Shown: positions 53,059 to 62,037, numbered from the stretch's first letter. The stretch: 64,000 nt of DNA from Glaciecola petra (GCF_031846345.1 NZ_JAVRHX010000003.1:248001-312000); one strand, 5' to 3'. Notes: a model not told the origin generated them from the sequence alone. Numbers and translations are program-made.

Positions 53059-54468
53059 TCAAGCGCTTTTATTAGACCACGACTGCAATTTACGATACAG
53101 AGTTGACGGAGCGACTTCAAGTAATCCAGCAGCTTGATTCACATTACCCGCACAACTATTGATGGCTGCCTCAATAGCATTTTTTTCAGTTAACCAAAGC
53201 GGTTCTATATCTAAACGCCTTTGCTTATAATCACTTTTTTTAGTATCTGAATCATTAGAAAAGGTTGAAAACTCCGGTCCATCATTTTCTATTTTTTTAT
53301 TTAATATGTATTTAGGTAACATATTAACTTGAACGATTTTATCACTGTTAAGTACGACTACTTGTTGCATAACATTTTGCAGTTGACGCACGTTACCAGG
53401 CCAAGGATAGCTAGACAGAGCTGCCAATGTGTCTTTAGACAGTGTCTTAAAAAACTTACCATCTCGCTTACTGTAAGTCTTTAAAAATGCATGGGCGATT
53501 TTGCCGATATCATCCCCGCGTTCTCTCAATGCAGGTAAACGCAATGGAACTACGTGGAGGCGATAAAAAAGGTCTTCACGAAATCGTCCGGACTTAACCT
53601 CTTGCAATGGGTCTTTATTCGTTGCACAAATAAAACGCACGTCGACTTTCTCGAGCTTATCGCTACCTACCTTTTTAACCATACCAGTTTGAATAAAACG
53701 TAACAATTTTTTTTGCAACTCAAGACTCATTTCGCAAATCTCATCAAGAAATAAGGTGCCACCATCAGCAAGCTTTGCTGCTCCCTCACGATTATTGCTT
53801 GCACCGGTAAATGAGCCTTTTAAATGACCAAATAATTCACTTTCCATTAATTCACTGGGAATAGCGCCGCAATTAATTGCTATCAGCTGTTTTTTTGCCC
53901 TATCGCTATTTTGATGAATCGCTTCCGCAGCTAGCTCTTTACCTGTTCCGCTTTCACCCACAATAAACACATTAGCCTTGGTAGCTGCTAATGCGTCGAT
54001 CATTTTATAGACGGCCAGCATAGGTAATGAACCACCAATAAAATCACCATAACTTGAGCGTTCAAATGAACTCAAATCTCTAGTTTTACGGGTTAAGCTA
54101 ATTCGTTTATAAGCATTATCTAAGGTGACTTTAAGCCTGCTGGCATCAAAAGGTTTGGTCAAAAAATCGAATGCGCCTAATTCAATAGCAGACACAGCCA
54201 TTTCGCTAGTACCATGCGCCGTCATTACAATAGTTGCGGGAGGCTCATCATACTTTATTAATTTACCTAGAAAGTCTAAGCCATTGCCATCCGGTAGTTG
54301 TATGTCAAGCAACACTAGACTCGGCTTATATTTATCGTATGCAAGCTCTGCCGCTTGTAAACTTGCGACTTGAATAATTTCATAAAAGCTAGTTTCAAGG
54401 TACGACGCATATAATTGTGAAAGCACTGAGCTATCTTCTACCATAAGTAATCTGCGTTGTTCTTGCAT
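53059..54468 (-). CDS. LuxO-like sigma-54-dependent response regulator
   Basis: 469 residues. Receiver with phospho-accepting Asp55 (LVLLDIQLPDGNG), AAA+ domain with Walker A GESGTGKE (about 170), sigma-54 contact loop GSFTGA (usual form GAFTGA; here Ala to Ser), Walker B GGTLFLDEI, arginine finger region FREDLFYRLHVVPLRLP, and a Fis-type helix-turn-helix. The linker and HTH (PLWLTEKNAIEAAI...NQAAGLLEVAPSTLYRKLQSW) follow Vibrio LuxO almost block for block. The ATG at 54468 is preceded by GGGAAG; one at 54480 is not. First gene of the H-NOX operon and the natural phosphate acceptor of its kinase. A perfect palindrome lies upstream. Confidence 0.9.
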   Translation of the reverse strand: MQEQRRLLMVEDSSVLSQLYASYLETSFYEIIQVASLQAAELAYDKYKPSLVLLDIQLPDGNGLDFLGKLIKYDEPPATIVMTAHGTSEMAVSAIELGAFDFLTKPFDASRLKVTLDNAYKRISLTRKTRDLSSFERSSYGDFIGGSLPMLAVYKMIDALAATKANVFIVGESGTGKELAAEAIHQNSDRAKKQLIAINCGAIPSELMESELFGHLKGSFTGASNNREGAAKLADGGTLFLDEICEMSLELQKKLLRFIQTGMVKKVGSDKLEKVDVRFICATNKDPLQEVKSGRFREDLFYRLHVVPLRLPALRERGDDIGKIAHAFLKTYSKRDGKFFKTLSKDTLAALSSYPWPGNVRQLQNVMQQVVVLNSDKIVQVNMLPKYILNKKIENDGPEFSTFSNDSDTKKSDYKQRRLDIEPLWLTEKNAIEAAINSCAGNVNQAAGLLEVAPSTLYRKLQSWSNKSA

Positions 54469-54564
54469 CTGGCTTCCCATTGTCTGTTGCGACTTGTCAA
54501 TTTAATAACTTATAACACTTCATTTTTTTATTAGTAAAGAATGAAAATGAGTAGATAAATTCGC

Positions 54565-54588
54565 ATATTGCAATTTAAATTGCAATAT
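54565..54588. promoter_or_regulatory. Perfect 24-bp palindrome upstream of the H-NOX operon
   Basis: ATATTGCAATTT joined to its exact reverse complement, about 100 bp before the LuxO-like start. The core carries TTGCA and TGCAA half-sites separated by eight bases. No sigma-54 promoter follows it. A sigma-70-like pair (TTTACT, 18 bases, TATAAG on the minus strand) lies between it and the gene, so it may be an autoregulatory operator. Confidence 0.6.
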
Positions 54589-54610
54589 ATTTAACTCAAG
54601 TAACACACTA

Positions 54611-55258
54611 TTAAGTCGCTAACAGATATACCGCTTCAAATACGGCTTCTTGTCCTCGGAATCCACCATCTATCCTAGCGTAGTATAGTTGCTTAATTGA
54701 AAATGGACATTGATAATGGGCTAGCACTTCTTTTTCATTGACGCTAAACGGCGGACCATTCAATAAATTTTCTGCATAGTCATAACAAATCAATAATTGC
54801 TGACAATTAGCTGTTATTTTTAGTAAGTGTTGACTATATTCTCTTCTTAAATCAGATGGCAAAGCTACCAAGGCGGCCCTATCATAAACGGCATTCACCT
54901 GACCAAGATGTGTTTGCGTGAGCGCAAAAAAGTCTCCGACAAATACGCTAATGTAGGGAGCTTGATAACATATTAAATTGCTCTCGGGGTCGACCTGGTC
55001 ACTGACGTCTGGTGTAACCCCAAGCTCGACAAACAATTGCTCGACGGCCTGTTGGTTTAACTCGATGGCCACCACCTCTATACCATGTGATAAAAGCCAA
55101 GCGATGTCTCTTGTTTTGCCGCACAAGGGAACAAAAACCTTACTGTTTTCTGGCATATCCAAATGGTGAAAGTATTTCTTTAACAACGCACTACCTTCTT
55201 TCTCATGGAACCCTATTTCATTTTTTTGCCAACGTTTATGCCAGAACTCTGGATTCAA
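54611..55258 (-). CDS. tpm: Thiopurine S-methyltransferase
   Basis: 215 residues. The family opening NPEFWHKRWQKNEIGFHE, the SAM-binding VFVPLCGKTRDIAWLLSHG and YDRAALVALPSDLRREY are clear. In bacteria this enzyme methylates selenite/tellurite products or thiol compounds. The start is TTG with GGAGAG upstream, two bases after the cyclophilin stop, so it is translationally coupled to that gene. Confidence 0.93.
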   Translation of the reverse strand: MNPEFWHKRWQKNEIGFHEKEGSALLKKYFHHLDMPENSKVFVPLCGKTRDIAWLLSHGIEVVAIELNQQAVEQLFVELGVTPDVSDQVDPESNLICYQAPYISVFVGDFFALTQTHLGQVNAVYDRAALVALPSDLRREYSQHLLKITANCQQLLICYDYAENLLNGPPFSVNEKEVLAHYQCPFSIKQLYYARIDGGFRGQEAVFEAVYLLAT

Positions 55259-55260
55259 AG

Positions 55261-56172
55261 CTACTCTCCAATTTTAATACGTGGCCGATAATAACAGGCG
55301 TCGAGATTGCCATTACCTTTAAAATGAAAAAACTCGTTTTCTCGGCTTCTCGAACTAGATATTCTATTTATTGCTGATTCAGAAAGCTGATTTTGTACAT
55401 AAATCGCCAAACGTTTATCGCTAGCGACTTTATTACCCATTTTAGCCGAAATAATTTTTGTACGTTGGTCGACTTCGGTGATGACACCGCCAGCTGCATC
55501 GGCATTTGCTCTTTTAATTTGCTGTACCGCTGGCATACCATATACCACCCTCCCAAGCGTACTCATGTTGCGGTCTAGATGCCGAGGAGCCTGCCCAATC
55601 ACAATATAAAAGTCAGGGGTGACCCACTCCGCCTCATTACTTCTTGCAAAAGCAACAGTACCTGGGCAATGCAATAGCCACTCTTCATTAGTGCTTGTGT
55701 CTCTACCTGCAGGAAATCCATGTAAAAAGCCGGTTTCTGGGGCCAACAAAGCAGGCTTTTGTAAACTAAAAAATGCACTCGGCTTAGGAATCTTACGTGT
55801 AAACTCAGGCGGCATTTTGTCTCTAAACATTGTTTTTTTTGCCTCAGACATGTCACCACCTTGGGCAACAAAACCATCAATAACCCGATAAAAATCGGTA
55901 TTGTCATAAAACCCTTCGTTAACTAAATCAACAAAACGTTGAACCTGTTGAGGTGTCATAAAAGGAGCAAGCTCTATCACCACTAGACCTGTGTCTATTT
56001 CTAAATAAACCGTGTTTTCGGCACTAATGGGTAACCATTCTTGCTCTGTTTTTTCGACTTGATTTTTTTGTGCCTGGGCAATGCCGCAAATTGTTATGCA
56101 TACAGCAAAGAAAAAACGGGACAAAAACGTAACTGACAGACGCAGTTTGATTGAGTTGGCAAGTATTTTCAT
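55261..56172 (-). CDS. Periplasmic cyclophilin-type peptidyl-prolyl isomerase
   Basis: 303 residues from the ATG at 56172, which gives a signal peptide ending near CGIAQAQ; the open frame extends further upstream without a good start. The cyclophilin core is YLEIDTGLVVIELAPFMTPQQVQRFVDLV, FYDNTDFYRVIDGFVAQGGD, and a large insert before the substrate-site region GTVAFARSNEAEWVTPDFYIVIG. The chain is longer than PpiA (190), with an inserted loop and an extra C-terminal tail of about 70 residues. It assists folding of exported proteins. It forms a unit with tpm downstream. Confidence 0.85.
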   Translation of the reverse strand: MKILANSIKLRLSVTFLSRFFFAVCITICGIAQAQKNQVEKTEQEWLPISAENTVYLEIDTGLVVIELAPFMTPQQVQRFVDLVNEGFYDNTDFYRVIDGFVAQGGDMSEAKKTMFRDKMPPEFTRKIPKPSAFFSLQKPALLAPETGFLHGFPAGRDTSTNEEWLLHCPGTVAFARSNEAEWVTPDFYIVIGQAPRHLDRNMSTLGRVVYGMPAVQQIKRANADAAGGVITEVDQRTKIISAKMGNKVASDKRLAIYVQNQLSESAINRISSSRSRENEFFHFKGNGNLDACYYRPRIKIGE

Positions 56173-56301
56173 ATGACTGATTAACTCTGTTGATAATCCT
56201 TGATTAATAGTAAAGCACACAATAAGTTTGCTGAAAAGTATCATTGAAATGTTAAAAACAATACAAAGCAATTCATACTGAATAAATCGAAACCGAAAAA
56301 A

Positions 56302-56323
56302 AACGCTCAACAAGGTGAGCGTT
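56302..56323 (-). terminator. Intrinsic terminator after amtB
   Basis: AACGCTCA and TGAGCGTT form an 8-bp stem with a 6-base loop, flanked by A and T runs in both directions. It lies 63 bp beyond the amtB stop and separates glnK-amtB from the cyclophilin gene. Confidence 0.9.
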
Positions 56324-56385
56324 TTTTTTCGTCTTAATAAAGCAGTGTCAACACTGCATGATATTAATTTGGATTACTTTGGTAT

Positions 56386-57633
56386 TTATGACTTAGTAGT
56401 AAAGTCTGCGTATGCTTCTAAACCACATTCGCTAATATCAACACCTTCGTACTCTTCTTCTTCAGAGACTCTGATACCCATCACTGCTTTAAGTGCTAAC
56501 CAAACTACAAGGCTCGTTACGAACACCCATACAAAGATAGTTAATGCACCAATGATTTGACCGCTGAAAGAAGAACCATCATTTGTAATCGGTACAAGTA
56601 ATAGACCAAGTAAACCAACTGTTCCGTGAACAGAAATAGCACCTACTGGATCATCGATTTTAAGTTTGTCCAATCCAACAATACTGAAGACCACTAAGAT
56701 ACCGCCAGCTGCACCGAATAATGTCGCTTGTAGCACAGTAGGAGTAGAAGGTTCAGCAGTAATTGCCACTAAACCTGCTAGGGCACCATTTAACGCCATT
56801 GTTAAGTCGGCTTTGCCAAACATGATACGAGCAAGTATAAGAGCCGCAACCAAGCCACCAGCAGCAGCCATGTTAGTATTTAAGAATACTACTGCAACAG
56901 AGTTTGCACTCTCAACGCTAGCTAGCGCTAAAACTGAACCACCGTTAAAGCCAAACCAACCCATCCATAAAATGAATGTTCCAAGGGTAGCGAGTGGTAA
57001 ATTTGCACCTGGTATAGCATTAGCTTTACCGTCGGCTGAGTATTTACCCTTACGAGCACCTAGTATTAACACACCTGCTAAAGCAGCAGCGGCGCCAGCC
57101 ATGTGCACAATACCTGAACCGGCAAAGTCACTAAAACCAAGATCACCAAGTGTGTATAGACCGAAAACAGAGCTTCCACCCCAAGTCCACGAACCTTCCA
57201 TTGGATATATAAAGCCAGTTAACGCAACAGCAAAGGCTAAGAAAGCCCATAACTTCATGCGCTCTGCAACCGCACCAGATACAATTGACATTGCTGTAGC
57301 AACAAACACTACTTGGAAGAAGAAGTCTGCCGCAGGTGCATAGGTATCTTCGTGAGCAGCAACGCCGTCACCCAAAATACCGCTTAAAAACGGAACAGCA
57401 GCGTGCAGGCCATCTGGGCCTCCGTACATTATCCAATAACCGCATATCATAAACATGATGCAAGAAATCGAGTACAAAGCCACGTTTTTAGTTAAAATTT
57501 CAGTTGTATTTTTAGCGCGTACTAAACCCGCTTCCAACATAGTAAAACCAGCAGCCATCCACATTACGAGGGCGCCGCTCATTAAAAAGTAAAAGGTATC
57601 TAATGCATACCCTAGTTCAAATGTTATTTCCAT
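56386..57633 (-). CDS. amtB: Ammonium transporter
   Basis: 415 residues, eleven membrane helices, trimeric ammonia channel. The twin-histidine pore is in SGIVHMAGAAAAL and ISVHGTVGLLG; FQVVFVATAMSIVSGAVAERMKL and WMGWFGFNGGS are family blocks. There is no obvious cleavable signal peptide before the first helix. Next to glnK (27-bp gap), the partner that blocks the channel in high nitrogen. Transcription is expected to be NtrC-dependent from the promoter upstream of glnK. Confidence 0.96.
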   Translation of the reverse strand: MEITFELGYALDTFYFLMSGALVMWMAAGFTMLEAGLVRAKNTTEILTKNVALYSISCIMFMICGYWIMYGGPDGLHAAVPFLSGILGDGVAAHEDTYAPAADFFFQVVFVATAMSIVSGAVAERMKLWAFLAFAVALTGFIYPMEGSWTWGGSSVFGLYTLGDLGFSDFAGSGIVHMAGAAAALAGVLILGARKGKYSADGKANAIPGANLPLATLGTFILWMGWFGFNGGSVLALASVESANSVAVVFLNTNMAAAGGLVAALILARIMFGKADLTMALNGALAGLVAITAEPSTPTVLQATLFGAAGGILVVFSIVGLDKLKIDDPVGAISVHGTVGLLGLLLVPITNDGSSFSGQIIGALTIFVWVFVTSLVVWLALKAVMGIRVSEEEEYEGVDISECGLEAYADFTTKS

Positions 57634-57660
57634 TGTGTATTCTCCGAGAAATGCTTAAGG

Positions 57661-57999
57661 CTAAAGGGCTTCGTTGTCGACTTCGCCAGTACGAATTCGC
57701 ACCGCTTGTTGCAAGTCATAAACAAATACTTTTCCGTCACCGATTTTGCCGGTTTTAGCTGCACCAACAATGGCCTCGACTAAACGTTCGACCTGATCAG
57801 TTTGTACAGCAATTTCAAGTTTTACCTTCGGTAAAAAATCAACTTGATATTCTGCACCTCGGTAAAGTTCTGTATGGCCTTTTTGGCGACCAAAGCCTTT
57901 TACTTCAGTTACGGTTAACCCGTCGATGCCAATCTCAGAGATGGCTTCACGGACATCATCTAGCTTAAAAGGCTTGATGATTGCAGTGACTAGTTTCAT
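57661..57999 (-). CDS. glnK: Nitrogen regulatory protein P-II
   Basis: 112 residues. MKLVTAIIKPFKLDDVREA, the T-loop with uridylylation Tyr51 (ELYRGAEYQVDF), and the C-terminal signature GKIGDGKVFVYDLQQAVRIRTGE are all intact. It senses 2-oxoglutarate, ATP/ADP and glutamine, and binds AmtB. First gene of glnK-amtB, behind sigma-54 and NtrC sites, which marks it as GlnK rather than GlnB. Confidence 0.95.
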   Translation of the reverse strand: MKLVTAIIKPFKLDDVREAISEIGIDGLTVTEVKGFGRQKGHTELYRGAEYQVDFLPKVKLEIAVQTDQVERLVEAIVGAAKTGKIGDGKVFVYDLQQAVRIRTGEVDNEAL

Positions 58000-58051
58000 A
58001 TGTTGCTCCTGCTCATTAAAAGAAATTTATGTTGAGTTATCCATTCACAAT

Positions 58052-58067
58052 ACAAAAGCAGTGCCAA
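58052..58067 (-). promoter_or_regulatory. Sigma-54 promoter of glnK-amtB
   Basis: The minus strand reads TTGGCACTGCTTTTGT. The -24 element TTGGCAC is perfect; the -12 is GT instead of GC at the correct ten-base distance. The predicted start is about 45 bases before the glnK ATG. Confidence 0.7.
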
Positions 58068-58129
58068 TATTTTTTATATTTAATTTTCAATCACTTAGAA
58101 GAAATGAGTTAATGAACTATAAAAATCTA

Positions 58130-58146
58130 AGCACTTTTTCGGTGCA
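58130..58146. promoter_or_regulatory. NtrC binding site
   Basis: GCAC-N7-GTGC (58131-58145) within a near-consensus TGCACC...GGTGCA palindrome, about 96 bp upstream of the predicted glnK start site. Confidence 0.7.
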
Positions 58147-58343
58147 ATGTTTATTATTTGAGTTTAAATGGTGCAAAGGCATAGGTTTTTTATGTGAAAA
58201 GTCAATGTAACTAAAAACACACTTTGTTACCAAAGGCACATTTACCTTTTGTGTATTTATCGTATGCTTAATCATGAAAAACTAAAGCGCTGAAGTCTTT
58301 TGCAAAATAGCCCGTATTAAATTTAATTGTTTGGAGAGTGAAT

Positions 58344-58619
58344 ATGGATGGTCCAGAATTTGTTTTAGTAATCTTGTTTTTATTTGTATTACCCATTGTG
58401 ATTATTGGCACCGTGGCTAGTCATCGAAAAGCCATGGCTGAGCTTCAATTGAAATTAGGTAATGCAGAGACAGCTCAAGTGACTACCGAATTAACAGCGA
58501 TCAAAAGTCGATTAGAAGTACTAGAGGCCATCGTCACAGATAAAAAATATCAACTCAGTGCAGAAATTGACTCATTGAACAAAACGGTTGCGTCAACACA
58601 ATCAATACCGAGGCAATAA
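58344..58619 (+). CDS. Small PspB-like membrane protein
   Basis: 91 residues from the ATG at 58344, seven bases after GGAG (an in-frame GTG at 58338 overlaps the site). One helix (about 6-26, FVLVILFLFVLPIVIIG) followed by a coiled coil whose LTAIKSRLEVLEAIVTDKKYQLSAEIDSL resembles the end of phage-shock protein PspB. No pspA or pspC is nearby, so the link to phage-shock response is only by similarity. Confidence 0.6.
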   Translation: MDGPEFVLVILFLFVLPIVIIGTVASHRKAMAELQLKLGNAETAQVTTELTAIKSRLEVLEAIVTDKKYQLSAEIDSLNKTVASTQSIPRQ

Positions 58620-58647
58620 AACGAAACAGGTTAGGTTGAAAATAAAA

Positions 58648-59427
58648 TCATTCTAGCTTTATTTCGCCCGCTATCGCTTTTTCTACAAATTGAATACGTG
58701 CGACAATTTCGGGTTTGGCTTCGCAATCACGGCACCGCTTGAGAACGTCTTGTAAATTATCCAAACGGTCTTCTGCTTCATCTTTGTTATTTCGAAGTAA
58801 TTGCATTAACGCTAAGCGGTAGTGCGCGTCATAAATATTCTTATTCAGAAACGACGCAATTTCTAGGTTTTCTTCTGCTTCTTCATTGCGGCCTAGTTGT
58901 ATCTGGGATAATGCTGTCATATAGAGTTGATAAGCACGATTTTCACATGTTAGTTCTTGTTGCTGAGACTTACTTTTTTGTCTTCTTGCATTGCCTCCTG
59001 TTACAGGAGAAGCAGTGGTATTTGTTTGTATCGTCGAATTTCCTTCAGGTCCACCACCGCCGCCTAAGGATGCGCTGCTTTGCACATTGTTATTAATAGA
59101 TGATGTTTGTAATCCGTTGATAAAAGCACGTTTATTTCTTTCCATTCTGTGCGCGCACCTTGCATTCTTTTTAAATTCAATTTCAGCTAAAGCAAAATCT
59201 CCTCGGTTAAATGCTCTTAAAGCGTCGTTGTAATTGTTACCTTCTACAATAATTGTTTCAATTACCTCGTCTTGTTCAGTTGCTTCTTTTGCATTTTGGA
59301 CGAGCTCAGTTGATGGCTCTTTGGAATTTTCATTATTAGATTGCAAAGCACCTGACTTTAACGGTATGCATAAAAAAGCAATCAAAAGATAAAAGCCCTT
59401 ACGGGTAAATTTGCTATTCAAATACAT
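58648..59427 (-). CDS. Secreted TPR protein
   Basis: 259 residues with a signal peptide (ending near LKSGALQ) and GGGAG before the ATG. After a low-complexity acidic stretch come TPR-like helices (YNDALRAFNRGDFALAEIEFKKN at about 67; LYMTALSQIQLGRNEEAEENLEIA and AHYRLALMQLLRNNKDEAEDRL at about 165-230), separated by a Gly/Ser/Asn-rich loop (about 115-145). Four cysteines. Function unknown; it lies 75 bp behind mrcB and may work in the same envelope process. Confidence 0.65.
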   Translation of the reverse strand: MYLNSKFTRKGFYLLIAFLCIPLKSGALQSNNENSKEPSTELVQNAKEATEQDEVIETIIVEGNNYNDALRAFNRGDFALAEIEFKKNARCAHRMERNKRAFINGLQTSSINNNVQSSASLGGGGGPEGNSTIQTNTTASPVTGGNARRQKSKSQQQELTCENRAYQLYMTALSQIQLGRNEEAEENLEIASFLNKNIYDAHYRLALMQLLRNNKDEAEDRLDNLQDVLKRCRDCEAKPEIVARIQFVEKAIAGEIKLE

Positions 59428-59502
59428 TCAGATCTCCCAAATGAAGTAGCGACCTATGCCTATGTTTGTTCAAATCCTAGGTTATTTAGTAATACATATT
59501 AC

Positions 59503-61812
59503 TCAACTGAAAAGTTTTTCCCACCATGATTTTTCTTTTTCTATCGTTTGCTTAATTTCTGCTGGTTGAGCAGCACAAGGTTTTGGGGCAAGTAAACTCG
59601 CCTTTACCGCCGGTACACTAACCACGTTAGGGCAACCCGGTAGAGTTTGCACACCCGTTTGACTATCAAAATGTGCAATCGTCAATGTATCAGGGAAACG
59701 ACGCACCAGGGTTTTGGGATTGTGCTTTTTTTGCAATGCAATATAGACTCGCAGGGCACCGGTAGCACCAGACATATTGATAGGTTGGTTGTCGTCATTT
59801 CCCAACCACACGCTGGTCACCAAGTTTCGATCAAATCCAGCAAACCAGCTATCTCGATAATCGTCTGTTGTCCCCGTTTTACCCGCCATATTAATATTGG
59901 GAAACTCACTTTTTATGCTCCGTGCAGTGCCTTCTAAAGTGACTTTATGCAATGCATAGTTAAGTAAATAACTTGCATCTTCGTCAGCTCTAATTTGAGA
60001 GCTTGGATTCCGTTTCCAAATTAATTCGTCTTCATGAGAACTCACAGCTTGAAGCGCATAAAGCGGTCTAAGTTCACCATTATTTGATAAGGTTTGATAT
60101 ACCTGATTAACCTGTAATGGCGTTAATTCAACCGCACCTAACGCAATAGATGGTAAAGCTTTAATCCTTTTATTAGCACCAAGTCGATTCAAGGTTTCAA
60201 CGACTTCATCAAATCCTACCTCAGCAGCTAAATTAACCGTAGGGACATTGTACGATTTAACAATAGCGTCCATTAGCGAGACTTGCCCTCTAAATTCTTT
60301 ATCAGCATTTAATGGCGCCCATTTTTTACCATCAGCGTCATCATAACTGATAGGCTTATCTTCAAGTAAACTAGCAAGGTTATAGGATTCTGGCTGCTCT
60401 AAGGCACGCAGATAAACAACTGGCTTCATTAATGAACCGATTGGACGAGAAGCATTAAGGGCGCGGTTAAAACCTGCATAAGCGGTATTTTTTCCGCCCA
60501 CCATTGCACGAATACCGCCCGACCGAATATCTGACATCACTAATGCAGCTTGTAAGTCTTTTTGCTTATATTTTTGTGCTCGTTCAGCCACCACTTCTGT
60601 GACTGCATTTTCTGCACGGCGCTGTGCATTAATATCTAAAGTGGTAAATACTTTAACCCCAGAAAGCCGAGTCTCTTCCGTTTGCACGACCTTCGACAGT
60701 TCTTGCCTAACTTTATCCATAAATGCGGGATGCTTTCCTGATGCTAAACTAGGCGCGTTGTGCGTTTCCAATGGTAAGTTAATGGCCGTTTCATATTCAA
60801 TTCGGTTTATTTCATTTGCTTCAAACAAAAGCCGTAAGACTAAATCACGTCTTGTTGTCATGCGTTCGACATGGCGCTTGGGGTCGTAATATGAAGGTCC
60901 TTTAACTAAGCCAACTAATACTGCGATTTCGTGGATTTCCAGTTCGTCTAAGGGCTTATTAAAATAGTAGTGACTTGCCAAACCAAAACCATGAATCGCT
61001 AATGCACCATTTTGACCTAAAAATACTTCGTTAATGTATGCATTTAAGATTTCCTCTTTGCTATATCTGGCATCAATAACAATCGCCATGGCGGCTTCAC
61101 GAAGCTTCCGAATATAGGTTTGATTGCGTGTTAAAAATAGGTTTTTTACCAGTTGCTGAGTTAAGGTACTGCCCCCTTGCACAGTGCGCCCTGCACTGAT
61201 ATTTGCAATTAAAGCCCTAACAATCGACAAGGGTGCAACGCCATGATGGCTATAAAAATTTTTATCTTCTACTACTATCAAGCCTATTTTTAAAAGCGGT
61301 GGAATATACTCATCACTCATGAGCATGCGGTCTTCAGTAAGGCCACCCACAAGTCTCGATACTAACCATGGTTCAAGACTAGTGCGCTTAAAATTTTCGC
61401 CATCATCAACTCTCGCCAAAGTGGAAATTTTATCCCCTTCCCATCCAATGAGTATTTTTTGGGCCGGATAAATATTGTCTGGATAATAAAATTCGCGCCG
61501 GTATATGATAAGTTGCTTATCAGATTTTGAATATTCGCCTACTTCGTCTGCCGCATCTTGTAAGCGATATCCTAATAACTCAAGTTCGTCTTCTATTTCT
61601 TGAATGGAAATTTCTTGTTTTTTCTCAAGTACCAATGGTCGAGCGTATATCTGTGCAGGTACCTGCCATTTATTGCCCTCAAAACGTGGTTGAATTTGCG
61701 CATCTAAATATACGAGATAGGCGGTCGTTGTCGCCAAGCATATAAACGTCAACTTGAAAAAATGTCTTTTTATCCATTTAAATGGCGCTAATAACAACTT
61801 AAGAAATTTCAA
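59503..61812 (-). CDS. mrcB: Penicillin-binding protein 1B
   Basis: Bifunctional murein synthase, 769 residues. Short cytoplasmic tail and one helix (about 18-38), a UvrB-2-like domain (GNKWQVPAQIYARPLVL...), glycosyltransferase GT51 with EDKNFYSHHGV and GGSTLTQQLVKNLFL, and transpeptidase with SLMK (Ser-x-x-Lys), SYN and KTGTT motifs. The domain after the first helix distinguishes PBP1b from PBP1a. The start is TTG preceded by AAGGGAAAGGA. The promoter region is the 225-bp gap shared with phaC. Confidence 0.94.
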   Translation of the reverse strand: MKFLKLLLAPFKWIKRHFFKLTFICLATTTAYLVYLDAQIQPRFEGNKWQVPAQIYARPLVLEKKQEISIQEIEDELELLGYRLQDAADEVGEYSKSDKQLIIYRREFYYPDNIYPAQKILIGWEGDKISTLARVDDGENFKRTSLEPWLVSRLVGGLTEDRMLMSDEYIPPLLKIGLIVVEDKNFYSHHGVAPLSIVRALIANISAGRTVQGGSTLTQQLVKNLFLTRNQTYIRKLREAAMAIVIDARYSKEEILNAYINEVFLGQNGALAIHGFGLASHYYFNKPLDELEIHEIAVLVGLVKGPSYYDPKRHVERMTTRRDLVLRLLFEANEINRIEYETAINLPLETHNAPSLASGKHPAFMDKVRQELSKVVQTEETRLSGVKVFTTLDINAQRRAENAVTEVVAERAQKYKQKDLQAALVMSDIRSGGIRAMVGGKNTAYAGFNRALNASRPIGSLMKPVVYLRALEQPESYNLASLLEDKPISYDDADGKKWAPLNADKEFRGQVSLMDAIVKSYNVPTVNLAAEVGFDEVVETLNRLGANKRIKALPSIALGAVELTPLQVNQVYQTLSNNGELRPLYALQAVSSHEDELIWKRNPSSQIRADEDASYLLNYALHKVTLEGTARSIKSEFPNINMAGKTGTTDDYRDSWFAGFDRNLVTSVWLGNDDNQPINMSGATGALRVYIALQKKHNPKTLVRRFPDTLTIAHFDSQTGVQTLPGCPNVVSVPAVKASLLAPKPCAAQPAEIKQTIEKEKSWWEKLFS

Positions 61813-62037
61813 TCCTTTCCCTTTTGATGGATGACAAAAAATGATGAACTTGTATGGAACAACAACTTGCTACCTTAGTCTAGCTTGTGCCTTCACTTCT
61901 GGACAAGTTTTAGGCTCCACATTAGTCTGTTAGTTCAATCATAGAGTTTGTAAAATATATGAACAGATTTATGGTGGTGCTTTGCGCATAGTATTATATA
62001 GATTATCTTTGCTATTGAAAAAGAGGAATTGAAGAAA

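Larger units (their letters stand above)
58000..58343. promoter_or_regulatory. Divergent region between glnK and the PspB-like gene
   Basis: 344 bp without a gene. It contains the glnK sigma-54 promoter (58052-58067), an NtrC site (58130-58146), a lone half-site GGTGCA near 58170, and the TTGGAGAG ribosome-binding site of the PspB-like gene. I see nothing else clear. Confidence 0.6.

Noticed and set aside
56666..57343. Long plus-strand open frame (225 codons) opposite amtB
   Set aside because: Ala/Pro/Thr-rich antisense shadow of a conserved gene, without a ribosome-binding site or recognisable domain.
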